Counted from the stretch's first letter, positions 1-10,039 are shown. The stretch: 64,000 bases of DNA from Paraflavitalea sp. CAU 1676 (GCF_029223285.1 NZ_JARHUJ010000003.1:434001-498000); one strand, 5' to 3'. The notes: generated from the letters alone by a model not told the origin. Numbers and translations are program-made.

Positions 1-564
1 GAGCAGCTCACGCGCACTGATGGGGCTCGCCGGATGGCTCTTAATATAAGTTTTGCGGATCTCATACTCATAAGCATACCATTTGTTGCCATCGGCTTCC
101 AGTCCCTTTGCACGGGTGGTATCACCTGCCTGTTTGGCCTCATAAGCTTCGGTAAAGATCTTGTTAACCCATTTGCGGTTTGACATGATGGTGCGGTTGA
201 ACACCTCATATTCATTCACCACCGGAGAACCAACAACTTTCATATCCTCGATGGGTCCTTCTACCGTCACATTGCCCTTGTCTACGAACAGATCGAGGCG
301 CAGGCGGTAGTTGCGCGAGAACAGCATGCCCTGCAGCGGCTCGGCCACTTCACCCTTGAAGGCGAACTTGCCATCGGTCACCTTAGCGCTGTCTATTTTA
401 GTATTGTCGAAGGTGCCGTAGGTGAGGAACACAATACTGTCCTTGAAGTCGGGCACATTACCGATCAGGGTAAAGCCTTCGGGAGTGGCCGCTTTTTGCC
501 AGCTCAGCGCACCCATGGAAGCTGCCAGCAGTAGTCCGAGTACCGTTTTCTTATTTGTTGTCAT
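1..564 (-). CDS. DUF4369-type N-terminal part of a thioredoxin-like protein (partial, cut at window start)
   Basis: The 188 codons in the window start at 564 (ATG, MTTNKKTVLG) with a hydrophobic signal segment at residues 6-20. Residues 30-110 read as beta-rich repeats (TLIGNVPDF, GKFAFKGEV, VTVEGP), the pattern of the DUF4369 domain found at the N terminus of Bacteroidota TlpA/AhpC-like periplasmic thioredoxin proteins. The frame stays open to base 1, so the expected thioredoxin half and its CxxC lie outside the window. It is the last visible gene of the SusC/SusD locus, 29 bases after the PKD-like gene, and is probably co-transcribed. The thioredoxin half is inferred from the family and not seen. 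Confidence 0.7.
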   Translation of the reverse strand, partial: MTTNKKTVLGLLLAASMGALSWQKAATPEGFTLIGNVPDFKDSIVFLTYGTFDNTKIDSAKVTDGKFAFKGEVAEPLQGMLFSRNYRLRLDLFVDKGNVTVEGPIEDMKVVGSPVVNEYEVFNRTIMSNRKWVNKIFTEAYEAKQAGDTTRAKGLEADGNKWYAYEYEIRKTYIKSHPASPISARELL

Positions 565-593
565 TGGTATGATTTGAAAAGTGTTGTTGAAAT

Positions 594-2015
594 TTATTTA
601 TCGTTGCGGATCACCACGTCGATGGTTTGTCCGGGAATGCCGTCCTGCTTTTTGATGATGTCGCCAAATTTGCCCGTGCTAACATCGAGCTGATAAAGCG
701 AACCTTCGGTACCTGCCAGCAGGGTATTGCCACCGTCGATGAGCTTGATCATCGTCACCGCTTTGCCGTTGAAATTGGTCGTGAGCGGACGGATGTCTTC
801 ATTGGTAGGATTGTACCGGTAGATCTTGTCGCCCGAAGTAAAGTAGAAGATCTCACTGGGTGCAAAAGCCCATTTGGTGGTCGGGGTGATCAGCGCGGGC
901 TGAATGAAGTTGCGGATATACACGGGCCTCAATTGAATAAAGCCCATGAAAGCGGCGCCAAACTTGATCTCTTTCAGGTTACCCGAAGCGTCCTTGCCCA
1001 GTGCGTAGCAATTGCCATCGTTTACCTGCGTGAAGTAAACCAGGTCCAGGCCAACCTTTTTCACATCGAACGTATCGCCCACAACCTGGTAATTGGTACC
1101 GATATAGGCCGGTGAACCGAAGTTGGTAAAGGCCACCACCTGCTTCCTTATCTTATCATAGCCCAGGAAATAAGGCATGACCGAGTTGAAGGCAGCCTGG
1201 TCAAACAGGTTGTAATCGCCTTCCGCCGGATTGCCATACATGCCATACAGCGGGTTCAGGTTCCAGGTTTGCGTCATGCCCACGTACAGCTTACCATTGA
1301 TCACCCCGTTCATCACTTCCTGCTGTGTACCAATGAAAGATCCGGGCGTAAGGGTAGCCGGCGGCGTAAAGAAGTTACCGGCCAGGTTCTTGACCTTCTT
1401 CATCGTGTTGGTGTTGATCTGCACGCCTTTCTCTCCTTCCTCCGTAATCACCCAATAGCTGGAGATATGGTAGGGTACTATCGATGCATGGCGCAAGCCG
1501 ATCAATTGTTTGGGTTTGCCGCCCAGTTTCGCGCCCAGGTTGGCAGCTTCATAAATGTTCGGCTGCACAGTTCCATCGGGCTTGATGAAAGAAAACTTTG
1601 TTTCGCCGTTCTCCACACTCAGTACCGCAGTGCCCTGAGAAAAAGCGGTTTTTCCACTCACTACGAAGCTGTAGAAGTACTTCATTCCATTGCTGCTGTC
1701 GGTGATGGTGAGCTTGGCCTGGTAACGGCTGGCGCCCAAACCATATACGGTGCGGATCTCAGGACCTTTGAAGGAGAGGTCTGATAACAATTCGGGAATA
1801 GCGATCTTCCAGTCGAACCGAAGCATCGCCGGATTGGTGTATCGTATGGTTGGTTTAACGATAAGGCTGTCACCGACGAATACAGAATATACGGTATCGA
1901 GGTTGGTCACCAGGGGCTCTTCCGGAGCCGAATAATCGTAGTTGCCTTTGTCCTTGTAACAGCCGGCCACCACGACGACCAGGGCTGCCACTATGATGAT
2001 AAAGAGTTTACGCAT
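594..2015 (-). CDS. PKD-like family outer-surface lipoprotein
   Basis: This 473-residue protein has a lipoprotein signal peptide: a hydrophobic stretch at residues 3-17 followed by VAGC, with Cys19 as the lipidation site. The N-terminal part (about residues 30-125) resembles the PKD-like domain of SusD-associated lipoproteins. The C-terminal half has repeated beta-blade-like segments (YFLGYDKIRKQVVAF, FYFTSGDKIYRYNP, TLLAGTEGSLYQLD), suggesting a propeller. It lies 25 bases downstream of the DUF4843 gene in the same orientation, so it is likely an accessory surface protein of the SusC/SusD importer. The cargo is unknown. Confidence 0.75.
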   Translation of the reverse strand: MRKLFIIIVAALVVVVAGCYKDKGNYDYSAPEEPLVTNLDTVYSVFVGDSLIVKPTIRYTNPAMLRFDWKIAIPELLSDLSFKGPEIRTVYGLGASRYQAKLTITDSSNGMKYFYSFVVSGKTAFSQGTAVLSVENGETKFSFIKPDGTVQPNIYEAANLGAKLGGKPKQLIGLRHASIVPYHISSYWVITEEGEKGVQINTNTMKKVKNLAGNFFTPPATLTPGSFIGTQQEVMNGVINGKLYVGMTQTWNLNPLYGMYGNPAEGDYNLFDQAAFNSVMPYFLGYDKIRKQVVAFTNFGSPAYIGTNYQVVGDTFDVKKVGLDLVYFTQVNDGNCYALGKDASGNLKEIKFGAAFMGFIQLRPVYIRNFIQPALITPTTKWAFAPSEIFYFTSGDKIYRYNPTNEDIRPLTTNFNGKAVTMIKLIDGGNTLLAGTEGSLYQLDVSTGKFGDIIKKQDGIPGQTIDVVIRNDK

Positions 2016-2040
2016 GAGCTTATTTTTAGTAGTTGCGGTA

Positions 2041-2841
2041 TTAGATAATGTCCAGCCCGTTCTCGTCTACAAAATAGAACCTGCCGGTAGCCGTATCCTT
2101 ACGCACGAGGATCTTATTGGCCGGGTTGGAGGTGGCATAGAAATCATAATTGCCATCGGCCCTTTGCGTGATCACATACCCCTTTTCCGGGTTGTTGTTG
2201 ACCCAGGCAAAAGGATCGGCGAGCATGACGTTCAACCTGCCAACGAGGTAGAGGTTACGGGGAGCATCCAGACCTTCTTCCGTCATAGAAGTAACACCCG
2301 TAGCGATCATGAACAGCTGGTGTTTGTTGCGCGAATAAGCACCAAGGGGCCATTTCGTCCACCATTTGGGCTGCTCCAGCTTGGCGCTGAACACCACTTT
2401 TGTCTTGATCAGCTTGTTGACGCTGGTATCCAAACCGGCGCCAGGTTTCAGTTTGAGGGTGAGCATGACCGATTTCGTTTGCAGCAAAACGTCGGTATTG
2501 AGTAGGATCACCGGCAACAAAGCGACACCGGCATCTTCTTTTAAGGTGTACCAGGCCTTGAAAGGTTCATAATGCAAACCCGCTTTGGCAGTGGTGTTGC
2601 TGTCTACGACCATTACTCCATATTGACGCAGGCTGTCGGCACGCAAACCCGCCAGTCGCACCCGCAGGTAAACCGTATCCTTCGCCAGTTCGGGATGATA
2701 GGCAAAAGTGTATACCGTGCTGTCTTGCGGATCGATATCGAAATACACATTCTGCAGGGGCGCCCTGTAGAGGATATCGGGTGTTTTCTTGCAGGCAACA
2801 CCGGCCATTATCGATAGTATGATGATAATTACTTGTTTCAT
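2041..2841 (-). CDS. DUF4843 domain lipoprotein
   Basis: A 266-residue protein with a short lipoprotein signal (hydrophobic residues 4-13, then GVAC with Cys17). The segment VYFDIDPQDSTVYTFAY followed by DTVYLRVRLAG and later LHYEPF is typical of the DUF4843 family, which is encoded almost only beside SusC/SusD pairs in Bacteroidota. It sits between the SusD gene (11 bases upstream) and the PKD-like gene (25 bases downstream). It probably acts as an accessory surface lipoprotein for substrate capture. No catalytic motif is visible. Confidence 0.8.
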   Translation of the reverse strand: MKQVIIIILSIMAGVACKKTPDILYRAPLQNVYFDIDPQDSTVYTFAYHPELAKDTVYLRVRLAGLRADSLRQYGVMVVDSNTTAKAGLHYEPFKAWYTLKEDAGVALLPVILLNTDVLLQTKSVMLTLKLKPGAGLDTSVNKLIKTKVVFSAKLEQPKWWTKWPLGAYSRNKHQLFMIATGVTSMTEEGLDAPRNLYLVGRLNVMLADPFAWVNNNPEKGYVITQRADGNYDFYATSNPANKILVRKDTATGRFYFVDENGLDII

Positions 2842-2852
2842 GTTGCAGCGTT

Positions 2853-4319
2853 TTAGCGTTGACCGTATTCTAATTCATCGTTCGGCATCGGCAGCACGAA
2901 GATCTTTTCCGACGGGCTCGTGACGGCACCCGTTTCCTGGAGGATGCCCCGGTTAAGCCGCTTGTAGAGATAGAAGAGCTGGCCTTCCCCATAGGTTTCC
3001 TTCCGCACTTCTTTTACCAGCTCATCCAGGAAAACTGTTTTGGAGGCCGTGCTCACTTCCGTAATGATCCCTCTCTTTTTCCGTACAAAGTTGAGGTAGC
3101 CCAATGCTTTGGCCGGGTCGGTATCCCAGATCGCTTCTGCAGCGATATAATACATTTCACTCAGCTTGATGGCAGGATGCACCAGCGGATGCCGGTTGGT
3201 ATCCTTATCGCGCTTGTATTTCTGCAGCTCGTAACGCTTGCCGGAGTTATCGTCCACATACTGCAGCCAATGACTGTAACGCCGGTCTTCACCACCTATA
3301 CCACCTTTTTCATACAGCTTGTCACCAGCGGCAGACGTCAGGTAAAAGCCGGCCGTGCCCGCTTCAAACCTGCGCACATAGACGTCCTCATACCAGTCAT
3401 CGTAAAAGCAGAAAAGCAGTTCCGGATACAGTATCCGGTCTTTCAGTTTTACATCGGCCTGTATAAAGTCCGCTTCCAGCGTCCAGGGGAACTTCTGTGC
3501 ATCGATCACGATTGCAGCGTTCGCCAGTGCTTCCTGCTTTTTGTCGAGGGTGAGATAAACTCTCGCCAGTGTACCACATACCGCGTAATAGTTGAGCCGG
3601 TGACGCCTGTTCTGCTGAAACAATACCGGAGCGCTCAGCTCTTTGGAGGCCGTATCGCCGGGGTAACCTACTTTATAGCCGGCTGCCAGGATAGGATCAA
3701 CCGTTTTGAGCAGGTCTTTCGCCTGGGTAAGGTCAGTCACCATCTTGTTGAGTGCATCGGTTACCGTCGATAAAGGCGTAACCTGGTTGGTAAAGGTGGT
3801 AACATAAGGAATTGCCTTACCACCCGGTGCCGAAGCATACGAGGGGGCAAAGAGACGCAGCAGATCGAAATGCAGGAAAGCACGCAGCCCCAGCGCTTCA
3901 CCTCTTATCAATTGCTTGTTTAACTGCGTCATGGGCGCCGTGCCCTTATCCAGGTTCTCCAGGATCAGGTTGCAGTTGGCAATGGCGTTGTACAACCTGC
4001 GCCATACTTTATCTTTCCGCTCGATGAGTACGAGATCGGCGTAATTATACAGGGAGGTTTGCTTATAGCCGTCTTTATCCTGGGCGGCTTCAATATGATA
4101 GTTTTGAGCCAGCACTTCCGTGAGACCACTGGAGAGTTCCACCCCGTAGGCTTCCTTATCGGCGCAGGCAGTGTAGACACCATTGAGGGCTTCCATGAAC
4201 CCGGATTCGGTTTTGAACAGTTCGTCCTTGGTGATCTCAGCCTCGGGCTTAACGTCGAGCCATTTGTTGCACGATGCAAACAGGACCGCCGCTACTATGA
4301 TGATTGAATATTTTTTCAT
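2853..4319 (-). CDS. SusD/RagB family nutrient-binding outer-membrane lipoprotein
   Basis: I place the start at 4319 (MKKYSIIIVAAVLFASC), because it gives a clean lipoprotein signal peptide with lipobox FASC. The open frame extends upstream only into the end of the SusC gene. The 488-residue product has the SusD hallmarks: WLDVKPE right after the lipidated Cys, a TPR-like helical N-terminal half (GVYTACADKEAYG, EALGLRAFLHFDLLRLFAP), and a C-terminal SEMYYIAAEA segment with LGYLNFVRKKRG. SusD proteins form the lid of the SusC channel and bind the ligand. It lies 10 bases downstream of the SusC stop codon, so the two are translationally linked. Confidence 0.95.
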   Translation of the reverse strand: MKKYSIIIVAAVLFASCNKWLDVKPEAEITKDELFKTESGFMEALNGVYTACADKEAYGVELSSGLTEVLAQNYHIEAAQDKDGYKQTSLYNYADLVLIERKDKVWRRLYNAIANCNLILENLDKGTAPMTQLNKQLIRGEALGLRAFLHFDLLRLFAPSYASAPGGKAIPYVTTFTNQVTPLSTVTDALNKMVTDLTQAKDLLKTVDPILAAGYKVGYPGDTASKELSAPVLFQQNRRHRLNYYAVCGTLARVYLTLDKKQEALANAAIVIDAQKFPWTLEADFIQADVKLKDRILYPELLFCFYDDWYEDVYVRRFEAGTAGFYLTSAAGDKLYEKGGIGGEDRRYSHWLQYVDDNSGKRYELQKYKRDKDTNRHPLVHPAIKLSEMYYIAAEAIWDTDPAKALGYLNFVRKKRGIITEVSTASKTVFLDELVKEVRKETYGEGQLFYLYKRLNRGILQETGAVTSPSEKIFVLPMPNDELEYGQR

Positions 4320-4329
4320 ACCGTAGTAT

Positions 4330-7300
4330 TTAGAAACTTGTTTGAATGGAGAAGGTGAATGCACGGGCAAAAGGATAGTCCAATCCTCTTTCAATTTCCA
4401 TCGACGACCACCTGTACACATCGTTCATGGTAAAGGAAGCACGCAGGTTGCGCATGGCCAGCCTTTTGCAAAAGCTCTTGTTGAAATCGTACGAGCAGTA
4501 AATGGAGTTCAACTCAAGTACATTGTCGCGCTGTATAAAACGATCGCTCACATTGGTCGAGCCGGTGCTGGCGATGTTCTTGTACTTGGCGATATCGCCG
4601 GGTTGTTTCCATCTTTCTGTCAGCGCACGCCGGTCTACATTGTAACGGGGATCGGCATTCTCCACCCGGTCAACCAGGGTTTGGTTGTACTCTTTACCGC
4701 CGAATTTGGTATAGAACTGTACCTGCACCAGAAAGTTCTTCCAGGAAACAGTGCTGCCAAAGAAACCGTCGGCAATGGGTGTATTATCGGCCACGGCCAC
4801 AATGTCTTTCACATCCCAGTCGTAGGTATAGGTGCCGTTCTTTTTCAGGAACAGCTCGCGGCCGTTTTCCGGATCGATGCCCAGCGAACGAACGGCATAA
4901 ATGGTATTGAGCGATTCGCCTTCCACATAACGCACCAGCGGCGTGGAGCGGTAATCACCCGATTGAGCTTCATCCACCTTATCATTATATGCCTTCAGGG
5001 CATTGGAGATGCGCACGATCTTATTGGTGTTGCGCGCCATGTTGAGGCTCAGGTTCACAAACCAGTCTTTGGTCTTCAGCACCGTCGCTTTCATGTTCAG
5101 CTCAAAACCTTCATTGAGCATATCGCCCAGGTTATCCTTGTAAAAACCGAAACCGGTAGAAGGAGCCAGGGTGATATCCGATAACATATCGGTCGTGAGC
5201 TTTTGATAGTAGCGCGGAGAGATCATGATCCTGTCTTTGAACAGGCCCAGGTCGATACCGGCATCGATATTGCGCGTTTGCTGCCATTTAAGGTTGTTGT
5301 TGCCATAATTGGTAACGATGGCGCCGATACCAGTAGAGTACCAGTCGGAGTAATAATTGAACGTCGTTTTAGCCAGGTTCGATGCAAAGTTCACAGCACC
5401 GGTAATACCCGTGCTGGCACGCAGCTTCAGCATGCTGATCACATTGCTCCTGAAATTGGCTTCCTTGTGTACGTTCCAGCCAATACCGAGTGACCAGAAG
5501 GTGGCCACCTTGTTATCGGTACCGAACTTCGATGAACCATCGGTACGCAGCGAAGCATCGAGCAGATACTTATTCTTATAAGAATAGTTGGTGCTTAAGA
5601 AGGAGCCCAGCAGGCGCTCTTTGGAGGACGCACCACCCGGAGAGGCGCCTTCAGCATAGCCCAGCGCAAAACCTACATTGGTAAACCGGTCGTTGGGAAA
5701 GCCAATCGCCGTAAAGGAAGTGATACTTTGGTTAAGTGTTCTGATGTTAGCGCCCAGCGTGGTATTGAAGAAGTGGTCGCCGACCTGCTTGTTGAAAGCG
5801 AGGTTGATGTTTCCATCCAGCCATGTTTCATCCTGACCAGAGTAAGAGTAGTTGCCGCGCTCATTCATCTTATCGGCCGGCGTATAGTAGTAATAATTGG
5901 CGGATGGCGATGTAAACGCATCAAAATCATACTTACGTTTCGTGACGCTGATCAGGCCACGCAGGCGTAAGCCGTCTACAATAGTCCACTCGCCCGAAAA
6001 CGCATCGATGAATTCGAGGTACTTGTTCTTGTTGAACGAATGCAGCGTACTGTTGTACATCGGGTTGAGCACAGGATCGGTCACGTATTGATCGGCGCCG
6101 GAACGGTGCGTATCGATGAGCCAGTTATCGAGCGACTGGAGGATATTGCCCAGTGAATCCGTTTTGGGATAATAAGGGTTCATCCGCACGTACTCACTAA
6201 AACCACCCCAGGGTGATTCGGTAGCGTTCATTTGCGTAACCGACAAGGTATTCTTGAAGAGGAACCGGGTGCTGGGATTATAAGCCAGGTCTACACCAAT
6301 GCTGTAACGATCGCGGGAAGAACCTTTCATTACACCTGGCTGGGTCTGGTAACGCATGTCAAGACCATAGCGGATACCGTTGCCGCCACCTTCCAGGTAG
6401 ATGGAGTGCTTTTGCGCCAGCGAAACACGCAGGGGCTGCGAGAGCCAATAGGTATTGACACCACCCACCACGTTTTTCTTCTTCGAATAGTAAAGCGCTT
6501 CCTGCATATCGGTGCTGCGGTTGCCCACAGAAGTATAGAGGCCGGCGAGCTTTTCGTACTCCAGCTTCTCGGCCGCATCGAGGAGGCGGTAATCGGTAAG
6601 GTCGGGAGCATTCACCGTGTAATCACTATTGTAAAACACCTGCAGTTTACCGGCCTTTGGTTGCTTGGTCGTGATCACCACTACACCATTGGCAGCGCGC
6701 GAGCCGTATACGGCCGTAGCTGCCGCGTCTTTCAGCAGGGTAATGCTTTGAATGCGGGAGTTATCGAGGTCATATACTTTTTGAATAGATACTTCATACC
6801 CATCGAGGATGAAGGTGGGCAGGTTTACATTGCTTTGCAGGTTGGCGCGGCTGAGGATATCGCCGGTACCGGTGGGCAAAGCCGTGCTGCCGCGCAGGTT
6901 GATATTGGGTAAACGATTGGGGTTGGAGCCGGCCAGGTTATTCTCCGCCACCCTGAAAGAGGGGTCGAAGGCCTGGATACTCTGCAGCACATTCACCGGG
7001 TTTACCTTGCGCAGTTCCTCGCCGGAAACCGTAACGGCATTACCCGTAAAGCTTTCTTTATTGATGAGTTGATAACCGGTCACCACCACATTGGCGAGCG
7101 GGTTTTTGGCTGCGCCCTGCTTCAGCTTTACCTGCAGTGGGTTGCTGTTGCGGATCACGAAGGTTTGTGCTTCATAACCAACATAGCTGATGGTTAGCAC
7201 AGCGCCTTTTTTACCGGTTATGACGAAAGCACCTTTGCTGTTGGAAGCAACGCCGTTGTTGGTGCCGCGCACCATTACGCTGGCGCCTTCAATAGGGCGG

Positions 7301-7749
7301 GCCGTGCTGTCGTCGAGGATCGTACCGGTCACGGTGATCTCCGCAGGGATGGTATCGACGATCGGCGCTTCGGCCGGTGCATTCACCAGCCGCGGACTGA
7401 TCACGATGGTCCGGTTAACAATTTTGTACGTGAGTGACTGGTCTTTAAAACACTTGTCCAGCACCTCTTTCATGTCTGCGTCTTTTACCGATACCGAAAC
7501 GGGCGCTGCATTGTCGAGCAGGCGGGCATTGTAAAAGAACAGGTAACCCGTTTGCCGTTTGATGTCGGTAAACACTTTTTTAAGCGGTACATTTTCCCGG
7601 TTGATACTCACTTTCTGGGCGATACCGGACGCAGAAACCTGTAAACAGCCTACAAGCAGCAGCATAGCTGTCATTCTCATAACCAGGACGGTTTTGGGCT
7701 TTGCAAGCAGCGATTGGCGCACAGCTTTGCAAAGAATGATAAAAATCAT
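4330..7749 (-). CDS. SusC/RagA family TonB-dependent outer-membrane receptor with STN domain
   Basis: A 1139-residue receptor. After a long N-terminal region and signal segment (about residues 24-45) comes an STN domain (about 47-118, with PLKKVFTDIKRQTGYLFFYN), which links the receptor to anti-sigma signalling. It is followed by a carboxypeptidase-like beta sandwich (about 138-210), the plug (about 225-365, with SITLLKDAAATAVYGSRAANG), and the barrel to the C-terminal Phe. The STN domain fits the FecR and sigma genes just upstream, a trans-envelope regulatory circuit. Met24 or Met26 are alternative starts that would give a more ordinary signal peptide. The companion proteins suggest a non-polysaccharide cargo such as peptide or a chelate, since no glycoside hydrolase is in the locus. 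Confidence 0.95.
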   Translation of the reverse strand: MIFIILCKAVRQSLLAKPKTVLVMRMTAMLLLVGCLQVSASGIAQKVSINRENVPLKKVFTDIKRQTGYLFFYNARLLDNAAPVSVSVKDADMKEVLDKCFKDQSLTYKIVNRTIVISPRLVNAPAEAPIVDTIPAEITVTGTILDDSTARPIEGASVMVRGTNNGVASNSKGAFVITGKKGAVLTISYVGYEAQTFVIRNSNPLQVKLKQGAAKNPLANVVVTGYQLINKESFTGNAVTVSGEELRKVNPVNVLQSIQAFDPSFRVAENNLAGSNPNRLPNINLRGSTALPTGTGDILSRANLQSNVNLPTFILDGYEVSIQKVYDLDNSRIQSITLLKDAAATAVYGSRAANGVVVITTKQPKAGKLQVFYNSDYTVNAPDLTDYRLLDAAEKLEYEKLAGLYTSVGNRSTDMQEALYYSKKKNVVGGVNTYWLSQPLRVSLAQKHSIYLEGGGNGIRYGLDMRYQTQPGVMKGSSRDRYSIGVDLAYNPSTRFLFKNTLSVTQMNATESPWGGFSEYVRMNPYYPKTDSLGNILQSLDNWLIDTHRSGADQYVTDPVLNPMYNSTLHSFNKNKYLEFIDAFSGEWTIVDGLRLRGLISVTKRKYDFDAFTSPSANYYYYTPADKMNERGNYSYSGQDETWLDGNINLAFNKQVGDHFFNTTLGANIRTLNQSITSFTAIGFPNDRFTNVGFALGYAEGASPGGASSKERLLGSFLSTNYSYKNKYLLDASLRTDGSSKFGTDNKVATFWSLGIGWNVHKEANFRSNVISMLKLRASTGITGAVNFASNLAKTTFNYYSDWYSTGIGAIVTNYGNNNLKWQQTRNIDAGIDLGLFKDRIMISPRYYQKLTTDMLSDITLAPSTGFGFYKDNLGDMLNEGFELNMKATVLKTKDWFVNLSLNMARNTNKIVRISNALKAYNDKVDEAQSGDYRSTPLVRYVEGESLNTIYAVRSLGIDPENGRELFLKKNGTYTYDWDVKDIVAVADNTPIADGFFGSTVSWKNFLVQVQFYTKFGGKEYNQTLVDRVENADPRYNVDRRALTERWKQPGDIAKYKNIASTGSTNVSDRFIQRDNVLELNSIYCSYDFNKSFCKRLAMRNLRASFTMNDVYRWSSMEIERGLDYPFARAFTFSIQTSF

Positions 7750-7995
7750 ACTTTTAGTCAGTTGGGTTAAACAATAAAGGTTCCATTAGCCTGAGAACTG
7801 GTTTCACCCATCATAGGCCGTCGACGTTGGCGCGTTGGCGGCTATTTTTATGGGCAAAACTTTTCGTACCAAGTGATCGGTACGTCAATTACATCGGTTT
7901 TGGTGCTTTCATCCAGGATAGCGGTTAGCTTGGTTATTGGTGCTGTTGCAGGATAAGGCTAATCGTTAGGCGGGAAAAACATGCAGCACGAAAGT

Positions 7996-9192
7996 TTAAG
8001 GCATGACCGTGACTTTGCGGCCTTCTACCTTAAAATGTACAGCACTTAGTTCCAGTATTTTAAACACTTCGTTGAGTGTGGAGTTTCGGGGGATCTCACC
8101 TTCGAACTTTTCTTTGGAAAGCGGTCCTTCATATACCACTTCCACATCGTACCAGCGGGCCAGCTGGCGCATGACGGTTTTTATATCAGCATTGTTGAAG
8201 TTGAAGAGGCCGTTCTTCCAGGCTACTACCTCATCGGTATCTACTTGTTGTACCTGAATATCGCCTCCGCGTTGGGGATCATTGGAGAAGATGGATTGCA
8301 TACCGGGCCGAAGGATCACCGGCTGCCGGTTGGCCGCCTGGCCATTGGAGACTTTTACCTTTCCTTCGAGCAGGGTCGTCTTAACGATAGGGTCATCGGG
8401 ATACGCGTTCACATTGAAATGGGTGCCCAGTACTTCCACCATACCCTGTTCCTGTTGCTGGGCATCGGTGGTATATACGCGGAAGGGCATCTGTGCATTT
8501 TTCGCCACTTCGAAATAGGCCTCACCGGTAAGCTGAACTTTACGCTCAGCTCCGGTGAAGACAGTAGGAAAGCGCAGTATGGATGCTGCATTCAGCCATG
8601 CATGGCTTCCATCGGGCAGGATGATCTCGTACTGACCTCCATTGGGTGTGCGGATAGTATTGAACAAAACAGGACCGTTTGCTTCCTGTAGCGACGCGTC
8701 TTTGTAGGCAAGTTGCCCGTTGCCGAGTTTGATGATGCGGGTACCACCTTGTTGTGCAAGGGTAGTGTTGCCGGCCGTATCGAGGATGATGGTGCGGCCA
8801 TCGGCCAGGGTGAGGGTAGCTTTATTGCCACCGGGCAGGATGGGCGCTGCCATAGTATCGGCAGCCACCACTGTTGGCGTGGAAGCGGTTGGTCTATTCA
8901 GCATAAACCAGGCGCCTGCACCCAACACGAGTAATACCGAAGCAGCGATCTGCCAGCTACGTTTGCGGTAAAAGGGAATGAGTTTGGCAGGAGCCGTAGC
9001 ATGAATGGCGGCCTGCAGTTTGCCCAGCATGCGGGTCTTTATTTCGTCGGGTTCTCCTTCATGAGCCACCGGCCACTCAACGGGTTGTTCGTTGGTGCTG
9101 TGGTACCATTGCGTCAATTCCGCTTCTTCTTCGGCAGTAGCCGAATTGCTGAGGTATTTCTCTAACAGTAATTGAAGCCTTTCGGGGGTCAT
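7996..9192 (-). CDS. FecR family anti-sigma factor
   Basis: I prefer the start at 9192 (MTPERLQLLLEKYL); an in-frame ATG at 9216 adds eight residues. The cytoplasmic N-terminal region binds the sigma factor and contains the typical EEEAELTQWY. One membrane segment (about residues 76-92, SVLLVLGAGAWFMLN) follows, then the periplasmic FecR domain (PNGGQYEIILPDGSHAWLNA, VQLTGEAYFEVAK) and the C-terminal DUF4974 domain (STLNEVFKILELSAVHF), which resembles the receptor STN fold. It lies between the ECF sigma gene and SusC, the standard order for this regulatory triad. Confidence 0.95.
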   Translation of the reverse strand: MTPERLQLLLEKYLSNSATAEEEAELTQWYHSTNEQPVEWPVAHEGEPDEIKTRMLGKLQAAIHATAPAKLIPFYRKRSWQIAASVLLVLGAGAWFMLNRPTASTPTVVAADTMAAPILPGGNKATLTLADGRTIILDTAGNTTLAQQGGTRIIKLGNGQLAYKDASLQEANGPVLFNTIRTPNGGQYEIILPDGSHAWLNAASILRFPTVFTGAERKVQLTGEAYFEVAKNAQMPFRVYTTDAQQQEQGMVEVLGTHFNVNAYPDDPIVKTTLLEGKVKVSNGQAANRQPVILRPGMQSIFSNDPQRGGDIQVQQVDTDEVVAWKNGLFNFNNADIKTVMRQLARWYDVEVVYEGPLSKEKFEGEIPRNSTLNEVFKILELSAVHFKVEGRKVTVMP

Positions 9193-9268
9193 GCAGTAGT
9201 TTTTGGTATACCTCACAGGAGGCGCTACTATTATGTACCCATGAAAAAGGAACTACCCTGAGTGTATG

Positions 9269-9949
9269 TTAAATTTTTTTTAAGAAAATATGGAAGCAGG
9301 CAGCAGCGAGGGAAAAGAAGCGATAGTTGCCCAGCAGGTGGCGGAGGGTTTTAAGGGCCTTGGTAAGGTGCGACTCAACCGTTTTGGTCGATAGGTTGAG
9401 GGTTTCGGCGATCTCTTTGGTCGAGAGCTGATGGTCCCTGCTGTATACGAATACAAGCCGGCATTGTTCGGGCAGGCCGGATACCAGACCATCCAGGTAT
9501 TCTTTCAGGAACTTGGCAGCGAGCAGTTCTTCATCGAACTGAGTAACATCTGTGTCTGTAGAGGCAGTATGGCCCTGCAGCAGGTCTTTGCGGCGGTTTT
9601 CGCGGGCGAGTGTTTTGAAAACGGCAAACTTAACAGCGGTAGCGAGCCAGGCGGCGGGACGGTCGATCTCCATGGAGTGTCGGCGATTCCAGAGACTGAG
9701 TAATACATCCTGAACGATCTCTTCCGCGACCTCTTTATTGCGGGCATGATGAAAGCCGATGGCGAGGAGCTTGTCCCAATAACGATGGTAGATCTCAGCG
9801 AATGCTTCTTCATCATTATCGCGCAACAATCCTACCAGTTGTTCGTCGGAATAGCTACTATAGAGGGTCGTTCTCAAAGCGGTTGCCACGGCCTCAAGAT
9901 AAGCTAAAAAAACGATTTTGCTGGCAACCGGGCACCCGTGCAGCCGCAA
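9269..9949 (-). CDS. ECF-type RNA polymerase sigma-70 factor (FecI-like)
   Basis: The open frame is 226 residues from the ATG at 9949. A GTG at 9889 would give a more typical length of about 206, so the start is uncertain. Region 2 reads DEEAFAEIYHRYWDKLLAIG to LSLWNRR, and region 4 reads LPEQCRLVFVYSRDHQLSTKEIAETLNLSTKTVESHLTKA, an HTH. This matches the Bacteroidota 'sigma-70 family, SusC-linked' group. It is held by the FecR protein encoded next and probably activates the SusC/SusD operon. The C-terminal tail is hydrophobic (FFSLAAACFHIFL), which is common in this group. Confidence 0.95.
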   Translation of the reverse strand: MRLHGCPVASKIVFLAYLEAVATALRTTLYSSYSDEQLVGLLRDNDEEAFAEIYHRYWDKLLAIGFHHARNKEVAEEIVQDVLLSLWNRRHSMEIDRPAAWLATAVKFAVFKTLARENRRKDLLQGHTASTDTDVTQFDEELLAAKFLKEYLDGLVSGLPEQCRLVFVYSRDHQLSTKEIAETLNLSTKTVESHLTKALKTLRHLLGNYRFFSLAAACFHIFLKKI

Positions 9950-10039
9950 CTCAGCCGAACGATCTTACAATTCAACACATAATGAGTGTTATTTCAACAT
10001 TTTATCGTCGGCAGTTTGTTGACGTTTATCAATGACATC

